A stretch of DNA of 64,000 nucleotides from Dipteronia dyeriana (GCA_032871835.1 CM065295.1:40670360-40734359); one strand, 5' to 3'. Shown: positions 21,965-32,612, numbered from the stretch's first letter. Made by a program: numbers and translations. Notes: generated by a model not told the origin, from the sequence alone.

Positions 21965-22830
21965 CTTAAATTGCATTCTGGCTATTTTTGATCTTTCGAC
22001 CATCCTATGCTCAGATTTTGTAAGCTCCACATCCAACAGCTTTCGTTATCTGGTAGGGTTCTTCCCAGCTCAAGTTAAATTTGCTAGAGCTGGGTTCTTT
22101 AGTATTTTGAAACACTTTGGGCAGTACCCAATCGCCTTTGATGAAAGATCAAACTCGAACATTCTTGTTACAATGTCGAGCTACCTGCTAGTGATATTCT
22201 GCTATTTTGAGTAATGCATGGTCTCTTTTTTCGTCGAGTAGATCGAGCTCGAGAGTCAATAGTGAGTCATTTTAGTCTTCATTCAGATGCTCGACTTTCG
22301 AAGAGATCACATGTTTTTCAAATAGGATAATCATCTCTAATCCGTATACAAGATAGAAGGGCGTGGCACCGATCGATGTTCGAGTGGTTGTTCTATACGA
22401 CCACAGGACCTCCGGTAATATTTCAGCCCATAGGCCTTTAGCTAACTTGAGTTTTTTCTTCAGGTTTCCCATTATTGTTTTATTGGTTGACTCGGCCTAG
22501 CCATTAGACTGAGGATATCTTGGGGTTAAGAAATTATTCTTTATTCCCCAGTCCTCATAGAAGTCTTAGAAGTCGAAGGATATGAACTAGGATCCATTAT
22601 CTGTAATGATCTTTTTGAGTACTCTGAACCTGCAAATTATGTTTTTCCAAAGAAAACCTTTTACCTCGGTGTCTTTAATGCTTTTGTACAGCTTTGCCTC
22701 AACCCATTTCTTGAAGTAGTTCATCATTGCAAGTACGTAGACCTTGCCACAACTGTTTACAGTTAGTAATTTCCCCGATTATATTCATCTCTCATTTCAT
22801 GAAAGACTATAGAGATAGTATGGAACTGAG
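21965..22830 (-). pseudogene. G2 integrase
   Basis: Integrase read on the minus strand. YFKKWVEA lies near 22710; ITDNGS supplies the second catalytic Asp; NG then AESTNKT, separated by a stop, supplies the Glu; a clean frame follows at 22472-22272 with EVLWSYRTTTRTSIGATPF. The C-terminal part runs to about 21965 (SFIKGDWVL, WEEPYQITKAVGCGAYKI). Stops interrupt the core between the second Asp and the Glu. The N-terminal zinc finger upstream (22830-23060) is barely readable. Confidence 0.8.
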
Positions 22831-23061
22831 CTTTTTAGGGTGTTGATGAGGCACCAGTACATCTCAGTGACATTTATCACATTGTTTAACGTGCTTGAAT
22901 GAATTTGATCTTATTGTCGTTCAGTAATAGCCTGCAGTAATTGCTCGATATGCCAGGCTCTTCGAACCAGAATGATTTCCATAAATTCCCGTATATATTT
23001 CTTCGGGCATGAATTTAGCCTATGATGGTCTCACGAATAAGAGGTAGTGACCTGAAAAAGA

Positions 23062-23680
23062 TCATTTGTATAGTTTATTTGTGATTATGTTGAATTTGGG
23101 TGCTTTCGCTCGAATTCTTCTCACTTCGTTCTTATCTGAAGGGAGTATGTCGAGTTTGAAGTATTCGACTATCGGGGTCATCCAGTTGGGTTCATTGTCA
23201 ACGTTCGATACCTCCATTATCGACTTATCTTTACAGACTGTCGACCGTTGTAGATATACGATCGGAATCTTCTTGTTGGATGTCGTTTGGATCGTTGAGC
23301 CGAGATTAGCCAAAGAATCTTCTCGAGGAATTTGTTCAATTTCGAACTTATTGTTTGATTTTATTTCTCGAGCAAGTCCGAGGTAGGCTGTCATTTTAGG
23401 GTCATTTGCTTCATATGTTCCATGTACATGTTGCACAATCAACTGATAATCGTAACTAACCTTTATTTTTTTTATGGCCAAATTCTTTGCTAAAGACATT
23501 TTCGTTATGAGTGATTTTTCCTCATATTCGGATTCGTTGTTCTTTTCTTTGAAACGGTAACTAATAGCTTGTTCAATCATTATTCATTCTGAATATTTTT
23601 GTACGATTCCAAGCCCGCATTCCCTACCTTTGCTCGATCCGTCAATCGATAGACCCTATATTTGTGGTGCTAGGTCGCCT
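23062..23680 (-). pseudogene. G2 second (archaeal-like) RNase H and adjoining linker
   Basis: Starts near 23670 with LSIDGSSKGREC (first acidic residue). A long frame at 23580-23062 follows, with NNESEYEEKSLI (second acidic residue), YDYQLIVQHVHGTYEANDPKM (the third motif, where the usual Asp of SDSQL remains only as YDYQL) and the IPREDS block near the domain end. The last 60 residues link to the integrase zinc finger (PKFNIITNKLYK). The 172-codon frame is the longest intact stretch in G2. Confidence 0.8.
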
Positions 23681-23689
23681 ATCACAAAC

Positions 23690-24230
23690 ATTGCTACTTT
23701 TTCAACCTATTCAAACAAGTTAGTGGAGAAATAGTTTATAAAATCGGCTAATACCTAGGCTTTGATAGCGGTTATTGGTTGATAGGTAATGTCTTTCTTG
23801 CCAGAGAGTTCAGGCTTATGGAGAACGTTCTTCAATGGATACGTCATCAAAAAGACTATCAGATGACACTGGAAATATGGTCGAAGCTTCCTCGTTGTGA
23901 CAATTATTGCAAGCACTAGTTTTTTTAGTTAGGTGTAGCGAGTTTCTGCATCGAGCAAGGACCTGATCATATAATAAACTGGTAACTGCTTCGAATCTTC
24001 TTCTCTGACCAAAACCCTGTTGTCGTCGACACTACTAGGTACACATACAATGGTTTCTTATCGACCGAATTTGATAGCAAATATAGGGATATGAGGTAGT
24101 CTTTTTAGTTCTTTCAAGGACTTCTTGCATTCTTCAGTCAACTCGAACTCTTTGTTTTTCTTCAAGGTCTCGAAAAAACCATGGCATCTCTCTAAAGATC
24201 GGAAATGAATCGCCCAAGTGCAGCGATGCA
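23690..24230 (-). pseudogene. G2 RNase H (reverse transcriptase-linked)
   Basis: On the minus strand, after the reverse transcriptase: ECKKSLKELKRL (about 24140-24100), VLVREEDSKQLPVYYMIRSLLDAETRYT (about 24020-23940), then LRPYFQCH and PLKNVLHKPELSGK (about 23880-23810). Stops lie between these blocks. They are the standard order of a plant gypsy RNase H. Confidence 0.75.
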
Positions 24231-24239
24231 GCCAGTCCG

Positions 24240-24890
24240 TTTTTATATATATTTGACCCTTTTCGGGGTCTCGATTCCTAAGATCAATTGGATCTGTTGA
24301 GGGTTCGCTTCGATTCCCCTATGGGTGATGAGATACCCTAAAAATTTAGTAGGACTAAGTTTCACATGATACCTGTCGAGTACTTCGAACGATTGTTTGA
24401 GGTGGTCCAGGTGTTGTTCTACTACGAGTGACTTAACCAGCATGTCATCGATGTACGAACATCTTGTTCACCAACCGTTGATACGTCGCTCATGCATTTA
24501 TAAGTCCAAAGGGTATTACCTAATAATAAAAAATACCTCACTCTGTTAAGAATGTTATCTTTTCCTGATTGTCCGGGTGCATCAGGATCTGGTTATAGCC
24601 AGAAAAAGCATCTATGAAACTCAATAGTTCGGGTCTCGATGTTGCATCGACTAGAATAATGATGTGTAGGAGTAGGAAGGAATCCTTCAAACAATCTTTG
24701 TTCAAGTCGATGAAGTCAATGCAGACTCTCCACTTGCCATTTTCTTTTTTGACCACGACAACGTTGTCCAACGAATCAAGGTAGTTGACTTCTTGTACGG
24801 ACACGATATTGATCAATTTTTGAACCTTCTCATTTATTACCTTGTTTCACTCTCGTGCAAACTTCCTCCACTTCTGATTCACTGGTCTGT
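24240..24890 (-). pseudogene. pol: G2 reverse transcriptase
   Basis: Minus strand. 24816-24538 reads VVVKKENGKWRVCIDFIDLN and SFIDAFSGYNQILMHPDNQEK. The active site YIDDM lies near 24455-24441 and is intact, but sits across a frame change. 24443-24243 continues with LSPTKFLGYLITHRGIEANP, the end of the palm and thumb region. Frameshifts near 24540 and 24450 prevent continuous reading. Confidence 0.85.
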
Positions 24891-25469
24891 GGTTCGGGTC
24901 GATGTAAAGTCGATGTACAATCACTTCTGGGTCATTTCCTACCGTATCGGCGTATGTCTAGGCAAATGAATTGTGGTGCAATTTTAGAAAATTGATTAGT
25001 TTCTCCCAGATATCTAGATTTAGCCTCGATCCTAGTTGGACCTTATGCTCTGGGATGTCTAGATGTATTTAGACTTCATCCAGTTCTTCCACTTGCGGTT
25101 TATCGGGATCTAGTTCTAGTCCTGGTTCTTGTAATTGCTATAAGTCATGTTTTTTCTTCTTCAAGCAAGTCTGGTAGCATTCTCTAGAAGTCTTCAACTC
25201 CTCATTGATCTCACCAACTCCCCACTTAGTTGGGAATCGTATCGTCTCATAGAGGGTCGAACGTACTGCTCGAAGTTTATGAATCCATGGTCGACCGACG
25301 ATCACGTTGTATGTCGACGGACAATCGAGTACCTAGAACTTGGTTTGTATGTTCACTCCTTCAGCGTATACTGGAAGGAAGATCTCCCCCACCGTACTCT
25401 TGGCTTCACCATTAAAACCTACGAGTGTTGTCGAACATCGAGTGATACCCGACTCGTCGATCTACATTT

Positions 25470-25600
25470 CTCTTAATGCACTTAAAAAAGGATGTTAGTG
25501 GAGCTACCATTTCCAACCAAGCAACGCTTGATCAGACAATTCGTGATATACAAATATATTACCAGTGCATCATGGTGAGGTAAAAATAGGCTCGAACTAT
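25470..25600 (-). pseudogene. G2 aspartic protease
   Basis: Minus strand: HHDALVIYLYITNCLIKRCLVGNGSSTNILF (written here only as landmarks HHDALVI and VGNGSS). The catalytic Asp of the DNGSS-type active site is replaced by Gly, so the enzyme would be dead. It lies at the expected place between gag and reverse transcriptase. Confidence 0.7.
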
Positions 25601-25779
25601 CCGTAATCGTGTCGTTTTGATGGAAAGGCCTTACCTCTGGGTTAGTTACCTGTCGAGTGTGCCTCTTTGTTGCAAAACATGAAATCCCACTTACCTTAGA
25701 ACCACCCGATATGAAGTTGATAGTTCACTCAGGACGTGGTAGTTTTGGCGGTGAATCCTTCCCTCCGGTCCTTGGTCGC

Positions 25780-26810
25780 CCATCTTTTATGCCAGTGTCA
25801 CTTTCCTTTTATCTGTCAAGAACTCTTTAAGTCGTCTCTGTTTTAGTAACTCTGTAACTTCAAGTTTCAGAGATATGCACTCCTTTGTTCGATATCCGAG
25901 GTCACCATGGAATTCGTACCATCTGTTTGAATCTCGATGCTTCGGAAATGAAGTCATCTTGGGTGGCCACCTTATCGTGTTCCCCATATCTCATAGGACG
26001 TTTACCATCTCTGATGGTTCGACGCTCAAGGTATATTATGGCACTGGTGAACTTTGTTTACCATCACTTCGAGCTGTTGTATCATAAAGTCATCTCATTT
26101 CATCTGATCATTTCCTCTCGTCGTTTTTTCGTCTATCATTTGGCCTTCTATCAACACGTTGATCTCTCCTGTAATTCTTTGACAGTTGGGTGGATGGCTG
26201 ATAGTTTGCATCGTCTTCCTCCCATTTTATTTGAGCCTAGGCTTTGGCCAGCACATCTTTTACCGTTCGGTACGGATTCTTCAGTAACTATTTATGTAAG
26301 TTCGAGACATACTGCAGCCTTTTCCTGAAAGTAAAAATGGCAGTGGCAGGGTTACAGTTAGGAATCCATACCTTTTCTTTGTTGAATCGATCAACAAATC
26401 CTCGTAGTATTTCCCCTATTCATTGTATTACGGTGTAAAGGTCATCAGACTGTTTCTCAAGCTTTCTACTGCTTATAAACTGTTCGACAAAGGTATCTGT
26501 CAAATGGGCGAATGACGAGATTGAGTCGTTGGGTAGGTTTGTATACCATTGAAGTATGGGTCTTACTAGACTCCAATCGAAACCCTTGCACATACATGCT
26601 TCTCTTTGATCTCTAAGGATTGCTGCTGTAAACATACATTGTTTGTATTGTGTGATATGATCATCTGGATCCGTTGTTCCATCGTATTGTTTCATGTTCG
26701 GAAAGATGAATTTCCTTGGCATCTTCACTGGTGCAATCTCACCAACGAATGGTGAATCTGCGAAGCTGTTCACCACACTACGCTTGATTGGAGCGGGTAC
26801 CCCTAAGATC
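25780..26810 (-). pseudogene. gag: G2 gag
   Basis: Minus strand. The frame 26776-26420 holds the retrotransposon gag core: MPRKFIFPNMKQYDGTTDPD, then ILQWYTNLPNDSISSFAHLT and FVEQFISSRK, a good match to plant Tat gag. Reading continues with stops (GFVDRFNKE, near 26380) to a decayed zinc knuckle in 25987-25787, where WYEFHGDLGYRTKEC keeps one His and the last Cys only. Stops at 26418 and 26325 break it. Confidence 0.85.
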
Positions 26811-27293
26811 CATTAGATTATCGCTTCCATTTCTATGAACCTACGAATAACATCATGATCAGAGGTTAAATTTGACCGTATATACGCTCACGTGATTTTG
26901 ATGGCCACCCAACGGGGTGGACAGATTCGTTGTGTTGGCATTCACATCTGTCACCGGTACGGGTTCGTTTACATCTACGAGTGGCGAATAGAACGATGCT
27001 CTCGTTAATCAATTATATTGCCACCTCGAGCTTGAATCTGGATCAACATTCAGCTCAGACAGTTGGCCTTTAAACGGGTTCTGTTCTGTTATTTACAGGG
27101 ATGTAATTTGATCAAGGTTTGCTTGTAACTCTTGATTCTTTACTTGAACCTCTTCATTTTCTTTTTCGAGGCCTTGTATCTGGGTCGCATTTTCAGTCAT
27201 TTCACTGTTAGGGCTGCAATTCATGTCTTGATATCTCTGGAGTCAGTCATGGTTGATTCGGTTCACTTTGTGTAGCGATTAAGTTATTGCTAA

Positions 27294-27315
27294 GGCCCCA
27301 CGATGGGTGTCAAAC
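27294..27315 (-). promoter_or_regulatory. G2 primer-binding site
   Basis: On the minus strand the 5' LTR is followed directly by tttgacacccatcgtggggc, close to the tttggcgcccaccgtggggc type of primer site seen in plant Tat-type gypsy elements. Two to three bases have changed. The tRNA is not assigned. Confidence 0.75.
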
Positions 27316-28121
27316 TGTAGTCAATCGAATCTATAATTAATTTAAATCGTCGAGGTAGGCACTAACAACCTATGAAATAAGAGGGGAAAAGGATGAATGT
27401 CCAGCCCCATATGGGGGTTTTCCCTTTGGGGAACTCTCTAACGCTCAAGTCAGTATTTATTCGATATAATAGCTTAAATAAAACTATAGAAAAACTAACC
27501 AAATTGCTTGATGTGGGGAGTCGAGCTATTTGTCGTTATATTTGGGTTGACCTGGGTAGTCAATCTTGTTGGTCGTTGTTACCCGACCTGAGATCTGGTC
27601 GATATAGTGCTTAATTGATCTTGATCGATCGAAGCCCGGATTAGATCTATGGTTCGACTCGAGGACCGTCGATGTTCAGGTCGATCGTAAGCCTATGTGC
27701 TATAAGGTCGACCTGGCTTGGGGTGAGGACCAAACTGTAAATGTAGAGGTGAGGGCGGCAATAAATGTTATTTGAGTATTGAGATGAAGAGAGTGAGGAG
27801 GTGAGAGCTTTCGCGAGAGCTTAGAGTTTGGATCACCTCAACGTCTATCCCATTTATGCAAGGGGGCGGATCACAAAGTCTTTATTTTGTTTGTTTCGAC
27901 TCATTTGAATCTGGAAATTTAAGACAATAATATTTGTGTAATGTCATATCATAATCAACTCCTTTACGAGTTGATTTGACCACATGGCAACATGTTCTGA
28001 TTTGACTTATGGGCTAGTCCTTGGGCTTTTCGCCTTATATCCGATGGTTTATTGACAAACCTATATTCATTTGCTAATGGTCTCTTAAATTGGGCATGTG
28101 ACCCAAATTTTGACCACTACA
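27316..28121 (-). repeat. G2 5' LTR
   Basis: 806 bp; begins tgtagtcaatcgaatctat and ends ttgaccactaca on the + strand. Followed by AAACC (28122-28126), which matches 17275-17279. Confidence 0.92.
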
Positions 28122-28126
28122 AAACC

Positions 28127-28681
28127 CAATTTGGGATTTAAATTGAACAAAAATCTACCCCTGAGTGTGTCAGCGTAGCGCCACTAAACTAATCCAATGA
28201 AGATGCATCGGTAATGTTATGAAGTTAGTTTTGTTTGAGTTGTGAATAACTATACAGAGCTTTAACTTTTTAAGTTGGAGAGAAGTGCATCTAGGACAAC
28301 ATAAAAGTAAAAAAAAAGTTAAAGTCAAAAAAATAAAAAATAAAGCGTAAAGTGAGGGCATTTTTGGAAATCATTAACTTTTATGTCTTTTGAACATAAG
28401 TTACTAAAGTAGTGCCATTGTGCAACACCAACTCAAAAAATTGTCAAAAGACCCATATTTCCTCTAATTTATTGCATCTTAAAAGGTTTATTATAATTTA
28501 TGTCATTAAAAAATATTAGTGTGTTGATATATCACCGATTTTGGTACTAATTCATTAGAGTTGTGAATTTCAATATGGTTGGCTGATTCTTATGTCGTGG
28601 ATAAGATTTTATACTCTATAATCAATCGTTGTACAATGTTAAAATTTAAAACTCTCTGATTTCTTATAATGTCGTCGATTA
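28127..28681. other. A+T-rich intergenic DNA
   Basis: Continues the pre-insertion host sequence interrupted by G2. It contains the possible second half of the short ORF (to 28175) and long A runs. The pair gtgtcagcgtagcgccactaa near 28167 and agtagtgccattgtgcaaca near 28408 is roughly an inverted repeat and could be the ends of a worn MITE, too weak to call. No gene seen. Confidence 0.4.
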
Positions 28682-28973
28682 TGTTGTGAAAATGCGGATT
28701 TCAACCACTGTCTAACTCTTTACTTGCTTATGATCTTATCATTATGATCACCCCACTTGGAGGGCATTACATAGTTGCATATCCCCGCATTTCCTTGTTC
28801 ATGTAAATCAAGTAGACTCAAAGTCTATTTATAGACCACACCTCTTGTAAGCTCCCCCATCCCCAGAAAATCAATACGAAGCACTCTCTCATATCTGTCG
28901 TGTTTTTCGTTTCACTCTCTCAGTTCTCTCATCTTTGTTTATATTTAGTTTATTATCTCAATTCTTTACGACA
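28682..28973 (+). repeat. Copia 5' LTR
   Basis: 292 bp from tgttgtgaaaatgcggat to ctttacgaca. It has the usual short-LTR features: gtctatttatagacc (TATA-like, 28824-28838), a pyrimidine-rich leader and ctctctc repeats. It is followed at once by tattatcagcacg, the primer-site region. Confidence 0.7.
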
Positions 28974-29033
28974 TATTATCAGCACGATTTCATGGATCCC
29001 CTGATGGGTGGTTTACTTACATCTCAACATTCC

Positions 29034-29066
<33 letters not shown>
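29034..29066. repeat. (TA)n microsatellite
   Basis: About 16 uninterrupted TA units in the Copia leader. Confidence 0.98.
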
Positions 29067-29069
<3 letters not shown>

Positions 29070-29349
29070 CTGTATAACAAGATGACTTGTGTCGTCAACG
29101 GAACCCATACATATAGTTTTGGATTTGTTTATTTATACTCATTTATTTTTATGTATATATCAAGTGAACTCATGTCCCTGAAATTATTTATTTATTATAC
29201 AATAAATGAGACCGATTTATGGTGTCTTCAGGTAAATTGATTTAATTATTATGTTTTTCAAATATTAGTATTATTTATTTATACGCAATATATGAGATCG
29301 GCTATACTGATTATAACCAGAACTTAAAGTTTCTGGATTTATGATATAT

Positions 29350-29475
29350 AAGTTGGTATGGTTTTGACAACCAGTGAGAATTTGAAGTTCTGGATCCAAT
29401 GTTATATACATGACATATGGCACGGTTTTAAAAACCGATGAGAACCTGGAGTTCTAGATCCAGTGTTATATACAT
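29350..29475 (+). repeat. Two-copy repeat in the Copia leader
   Basis: Two copies about 64 bp apart share ggttttgacaacc / ggttttaaaaacc, gatgagaa, gttctggatcca and gttatatacatg. Confidence 0.75.
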
Positions 29476-29513
29476 GTTTGATGCTCATGAAGAGCAATAT
29501 TTAGAGAATGCTC

Positions 29514-29940
29514 TACACATCCAACAGGATGTTGTGAGTATCATAAAGAGGATTTAAGATCCTAACGTATAATAAAATTGAAATGAAATTTTATCCATTT
29601 CATACATATTCAACAGGATGTTGTGATTATCATAAAAAAGTTTTAAGATCCTAAAGTATAATGAAATTGAAAATAATATTTTATCCATTTTATACACATC
29701 CAACAGGATATTATGAGTATCATAAAAATGATTTAAGATCCTAACGAATAATGAAATTGAAAAATAATAGTTTATCCATTTCATACACATCCAACAGGAT
29801 GTTGTGAGCATTGTAAAAAGGATTCAAGATCCTAACGTATAATTCATTTGAGAAAAATATCTATACATCCAGCAGGATGTTGTGGGTATCATAAAAAATT
29901 TTAACATCCTAATATCACGTACAATTAGATTGTAAAGGAT
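29514..29940 (+). repeat. Five-copy tandem repeat in the Copia leader, about 90-bp unit
   Basis: The motif caacaggatgttgtgagtat recurs at 29522, 29611, 29701, 29792 and 29870, each followed by a gatttaagatcctaacgtat block and attttatccatttca. Spacing is 89, 90, 91 and 78 bp. Such leader repeats vary in number between copies. Confidence 0.93.
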
Positions 29941-30101
29941 ATTTTATCTATTTTATACTTGCTCTTGAATGAGCAATATCAATAGAGTAAATTTAGATAT
30001 ATTTATATTCATGAGATATCAAAACATACCCTATGAGTAGGTGTTTGTAAATGACTGAATCCACTGAAATGGAAAGAAATCTCCACAAAAATACAAGTAT
30101 A

Positions 30102-30110
30102 TTGAAATTA
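30102..30110. repeat. 9-bp target duplication of the Mutator-like element (left copy)
   Basis: TTGAAATTA, repeated exactly at 31830-31838. A 9-bp duplication is typical of Mutator-like elements. Confidence 0.95.
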
Positions 30111-30354
30111 GGGTTAATAGCACCGATGCCCCCTAAACTTATAACGCAGTTGCATAGTGCCCCTGAATTTTTTTTCTTTGCACTTAACCCCCTGAACTTT
30201 CATTTATTGGTAAAAATCGACAGAAGCGAAACGGACGTCAAAGGAAAAATACACTTACACACCCTGATTATATGAATAATTGTATTAAAACTGAAAAAAT
30301 ATAATAATATCACACAAACCTTTGACCTAATTGACTAATATCCAAATAATAATA

Positions 30355-30359
30355 ATTAA

Positions 30360-30390
<31 letters not shown>

Positions 30391-30391
30391 T

Positions 30392-30424
<33 letters not shown>

Positions 30425-30540
30425 CTTTTAAAATAATAATAATAAACAAAATTAAAAATAATAATATTAATAATATTAATAATATTAATTATTATTATTT
30501 TTAAATAATAAAAATAATATTAATTATTTATTATTTTGTT
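30355..30540. repeat. ATT/AAT microsatellite forming an imperfect palindrome
   Basis: A run of about 15 ATT units (30360-30405) is followed by about 10 AAT units (30405-30425) and then mixed AAT/ATT. The complementary runs can fold on each other. A matching ATT run is in the other arm at 31512-31550. Confidence 0.95.
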
Positions 30541-30601
30541 GATTTGTGGAGATTCAGTCAAAAGCAATTCTGAACTTTGGATTTTTAAATAAACCCATAA
30601 C

Positions 30602-30920
30602 CTAAATTCGATCACCAGATTCAACAACACCCCCCACCAGATTCAACATCACCTTTAACGAACCAAAAATCCACCCGTCACCAACCCTAAATCCAGACCC
30701 AAATTCGATCACCAGATTCAACAACACTCTCACTGGATTCAACATCACCTCCAACGAACTACAAATCCACTCATCACCATTCACAAAATCCATCCACCAC
30801 ACAACAACTGACTCAAAACTCAAACCTAAATTGAAATCAACCATGGCCACTTTCTCCAGTATCATCTGTAAACGAATTTCATCGAGCACATGTCCATCTT
30901 CTGCCATTTTAAACTCAAAT
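30602..30920 (-). other. Possible captured gene fragment inside the Mutator-like element
   Basis: The minus strand has a 101-codon frame from an ATG at 30907 (MAEDGHVLDEIRLQMILEKV). It is followed by a two-copy repeat (units start at 30604 and 30701, 97 bp apart), which gives repeated protein text. Base composition is less A+T-rich than the arms. Mutator-like elements often carry host gene pieces, but I do not recognise the source and the repeats argue for low-complexity origin. Confidence 0.3.
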
Positions 30921-31119
30921 CACTTCCATCTGATTCATTTTTTTAATTAAATCCCAAAAAAAGAAAATTAAACACCTTTTCTTCATGAATCTTAATCAGA
31001 ATCCCACACAAAAAAAATTCAGAAAATTTTTATGGAATAGCAAATCTATACATAAAAAATCAAGAAGAATATTGATAAAGATCATGAAGCCATAGAAAGT
31101 CGATGACGAAGATTTCTAG

Positions 31120-31440
31120 GTTGGTCGATGGTCGGTGGTGGTGGTGATGAAACTGTCATGATGCGGTGGCGGTGGGGGAGAAAGACGAATCGGGTTTAGG
31201 AAAAAGGGTGGGATTGTAGGCAACCTCGATCGGTGGTGGTGGTGGTGGTGGTGGTGGTAATGAGACGACCGTGATGCAGTGGCGATGGAAGAGAAAGACG
31301 AATCAGGTTTGGGGATAAGGGTGGGATTGTAGGAAGCCTTGATCGATGGTGGTGGTGGTGGTGGTGGTGATGAGACGATCGTGATGCGGTGGCGGTGGGG
31401 GAGAAAGACGAATCGGGTTTGGGGAAAATGTAGGAATGGA
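31120..31440. repeat. Three-copy tandem repeat with GGT runs in the Mutator-like element
   Basis: gagaaagacgaatc recurs at 31178, 31291 and 31401 (spacing 113 and 110 bp), each copy with a (GGT)n run of 8-10 units and gtgatgcggtggcg. The 110-codon minus-strand frame with His and Pro runs is a by-product of these repeats. Confidence 0.9.
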
Positions 31441-31511
31441 GGCAGCATGTTTGAAAAGAAGAGATTGGGGAGAGAGAAGAGTAGAGATTAGGGCTGGGAA
31501 ATTTAAAAGAG

Positions 31512-31547
<36 letters not shown>

Positions 31548-31859
31548 TCAAAAGTTTAATATTAATAATAATTATTATTATTTATTATTTTTTGGATATA
31601 AGTCAAACAGATCAAAGGGTGTTTGAGTAATATTATTATATTTTTTCAGTTTTAATACAATTGTTCATATAATCATGGTATGAAAGTGTAATTTTTCCTT
31701 TAACGTCTGTTTCTCTTCTGTCAGCTTTTGCCAATAAATGAAAGTTCAGGGGTTAAGTGCCAAGAAAAAATTTCATGGGGCACTATGCAACTGCGCTATA
31801 AATTTAGGGGGCATCGGTGCTATTAACCCTTGAAATTAAGAAAATTTCTATAAAAATCT

Positions 31860-32265
31860 ATGAAATGACTAAATCCATTAAAATGGAAGTAATCTCAATA
31901 GAGATATAAGAGTATAGAAATTGAGAATATTTCTATAAATCATATGAGAGAAATGTGGAATCATAAGGAAACAATCATTGATGATGTATTTTTATACACA
32001 GTAGTACTACTGACATTATAAATGATAATTATGAAACTCATAATATCAATGATTGTAGACAAATGCATGATTGACCTAAATGAAAAGAAGCAATTCAAGA
32101 AGAATTGACTTCATAAACCAAACATAAAGTATTAGACCAATAGTACTCCAGACACTTGGAGATGTCAAACTAATTGGATACTATTGGGTCTGTATACTGA
32201 AACGTAATGAGAAAAATGACATTGTGAGTTATAGGGTACGACTCGTAGTAAAAGGTTTCTTACTA
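31860..32265 (+). pseudogene. pol: Copia reverse transcriptase, N-terminal fragment
   Basis: WNHKETIIDDVFLYT near 31957 matches the conserved stretch just before the Copia reverse transcriptase. From 32085 the pattern EAIQEELTS, then LDTIGSVY and VRYKARLV-like residues corresponds to the domain start (EAIxEEL, GYKWVFxRK, YKARLVxxG), with stops throughout. The sequence stops matching near 32265, well before the catalytic YVDD block. Confidence 0.7.
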
Positions 32266-32578
32266 AGATAATATTAATAATATTATATATCATTTATTAA
32301 AAAGATAACCGATAGAAATCATCATGATTATCATTTATTTTTGTACGAGAGTATCCATAATCTCCATTTTTCAAGCATTTTGATTATCCCTTAAAAAAAA
32401 ACATTTTTATTATTAAAGAAAAAAAACCCTTAACCTCCTTCCCATTTAATTTGTTACCGAAAAGATTAAACGAATTAGCTTTTTTATCTATTGAAAAATA
32501 ACTTTTAGAAAATCTTGAATATAAAAGTTTGATTAAAAATTTTACATCTCAAAAAGCATGAAAATTTAATGTTTATTA

Positions 32579-32612
<34 letters not shown>

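Larger units (their letters stand above)
17280..28121 (-). mobile_element. G2: Ty3/gypsy (Tat-type) LTR retrotransposon, complete but degenerate
   Basis: 10,842 bp, minus strand, flanked by the 5-bp duplication AAACC. LTRs are at 27316-28121 (5') and 17280-18137 (3'). On the minus strand the order is primer site, gag, protease, reverse transcriptase, RNase H, second RNase H, integrase, untranslated region, then an antisense gene on the + strand and a polypurine tract. It is a different family from G1 and G3-G6, because the LTRs do not match, but the plan is the same. All sense domains contain stops or frameshifts. Confidence 0.93.
30111..31829. mobile_element. Mutator-like element, non-autonomous, with long terminal inverted repeats
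   Basis: 1719 bp, starting GGGTTAATAGCACCGATG and ending in its reverse complement. The inverted repeats reach about 235 bp (30111 to about 30345; about 31590 to 31829), far longer than in hAT or Harbinger elements. The exact 9-bp duplication TTGAAATTA flanks it. There is no transposase. The interior carries ATT tracts, a two-copy and a three-copy tandem repeat and a possible captured gene fragment. It lies in the Copia remnant and is therefore younger than that. Confidence 0.93.
28682..32265 (+). mobile_element. Ty1/copia remnant (Ale/Retrofit-like), internally deleted
   Basis: A 5' LTR (28682-28973), primer site, leader with tandem repeats (to about 30050) and then, after a large deletion and around a nested Mutator-like element, the start of a reverse transcriptase domain (31955-32265). 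Gag, protease and integrase are missing. No 3' LTR was found, so the copy is truncated. Lineage is judged from the short LTR, the attatcagcacg primer region and the reverse transcriptase remnant. Confidence 0.75.

Noticed and set aside
28935..29240. 101-codon + frame across the (TA)n tract
   Set aside because: The middle is (Tyr-Ile)n translated from the TA microsatellite, and it lies in a Copia leader.
31116..31448. 110-codon minus-strand frame with Pro and His runs
   Set aside because: It is produced by the three-copy (GGT)n-containing repeat inside the Mutator-like element and has no start context or domain.
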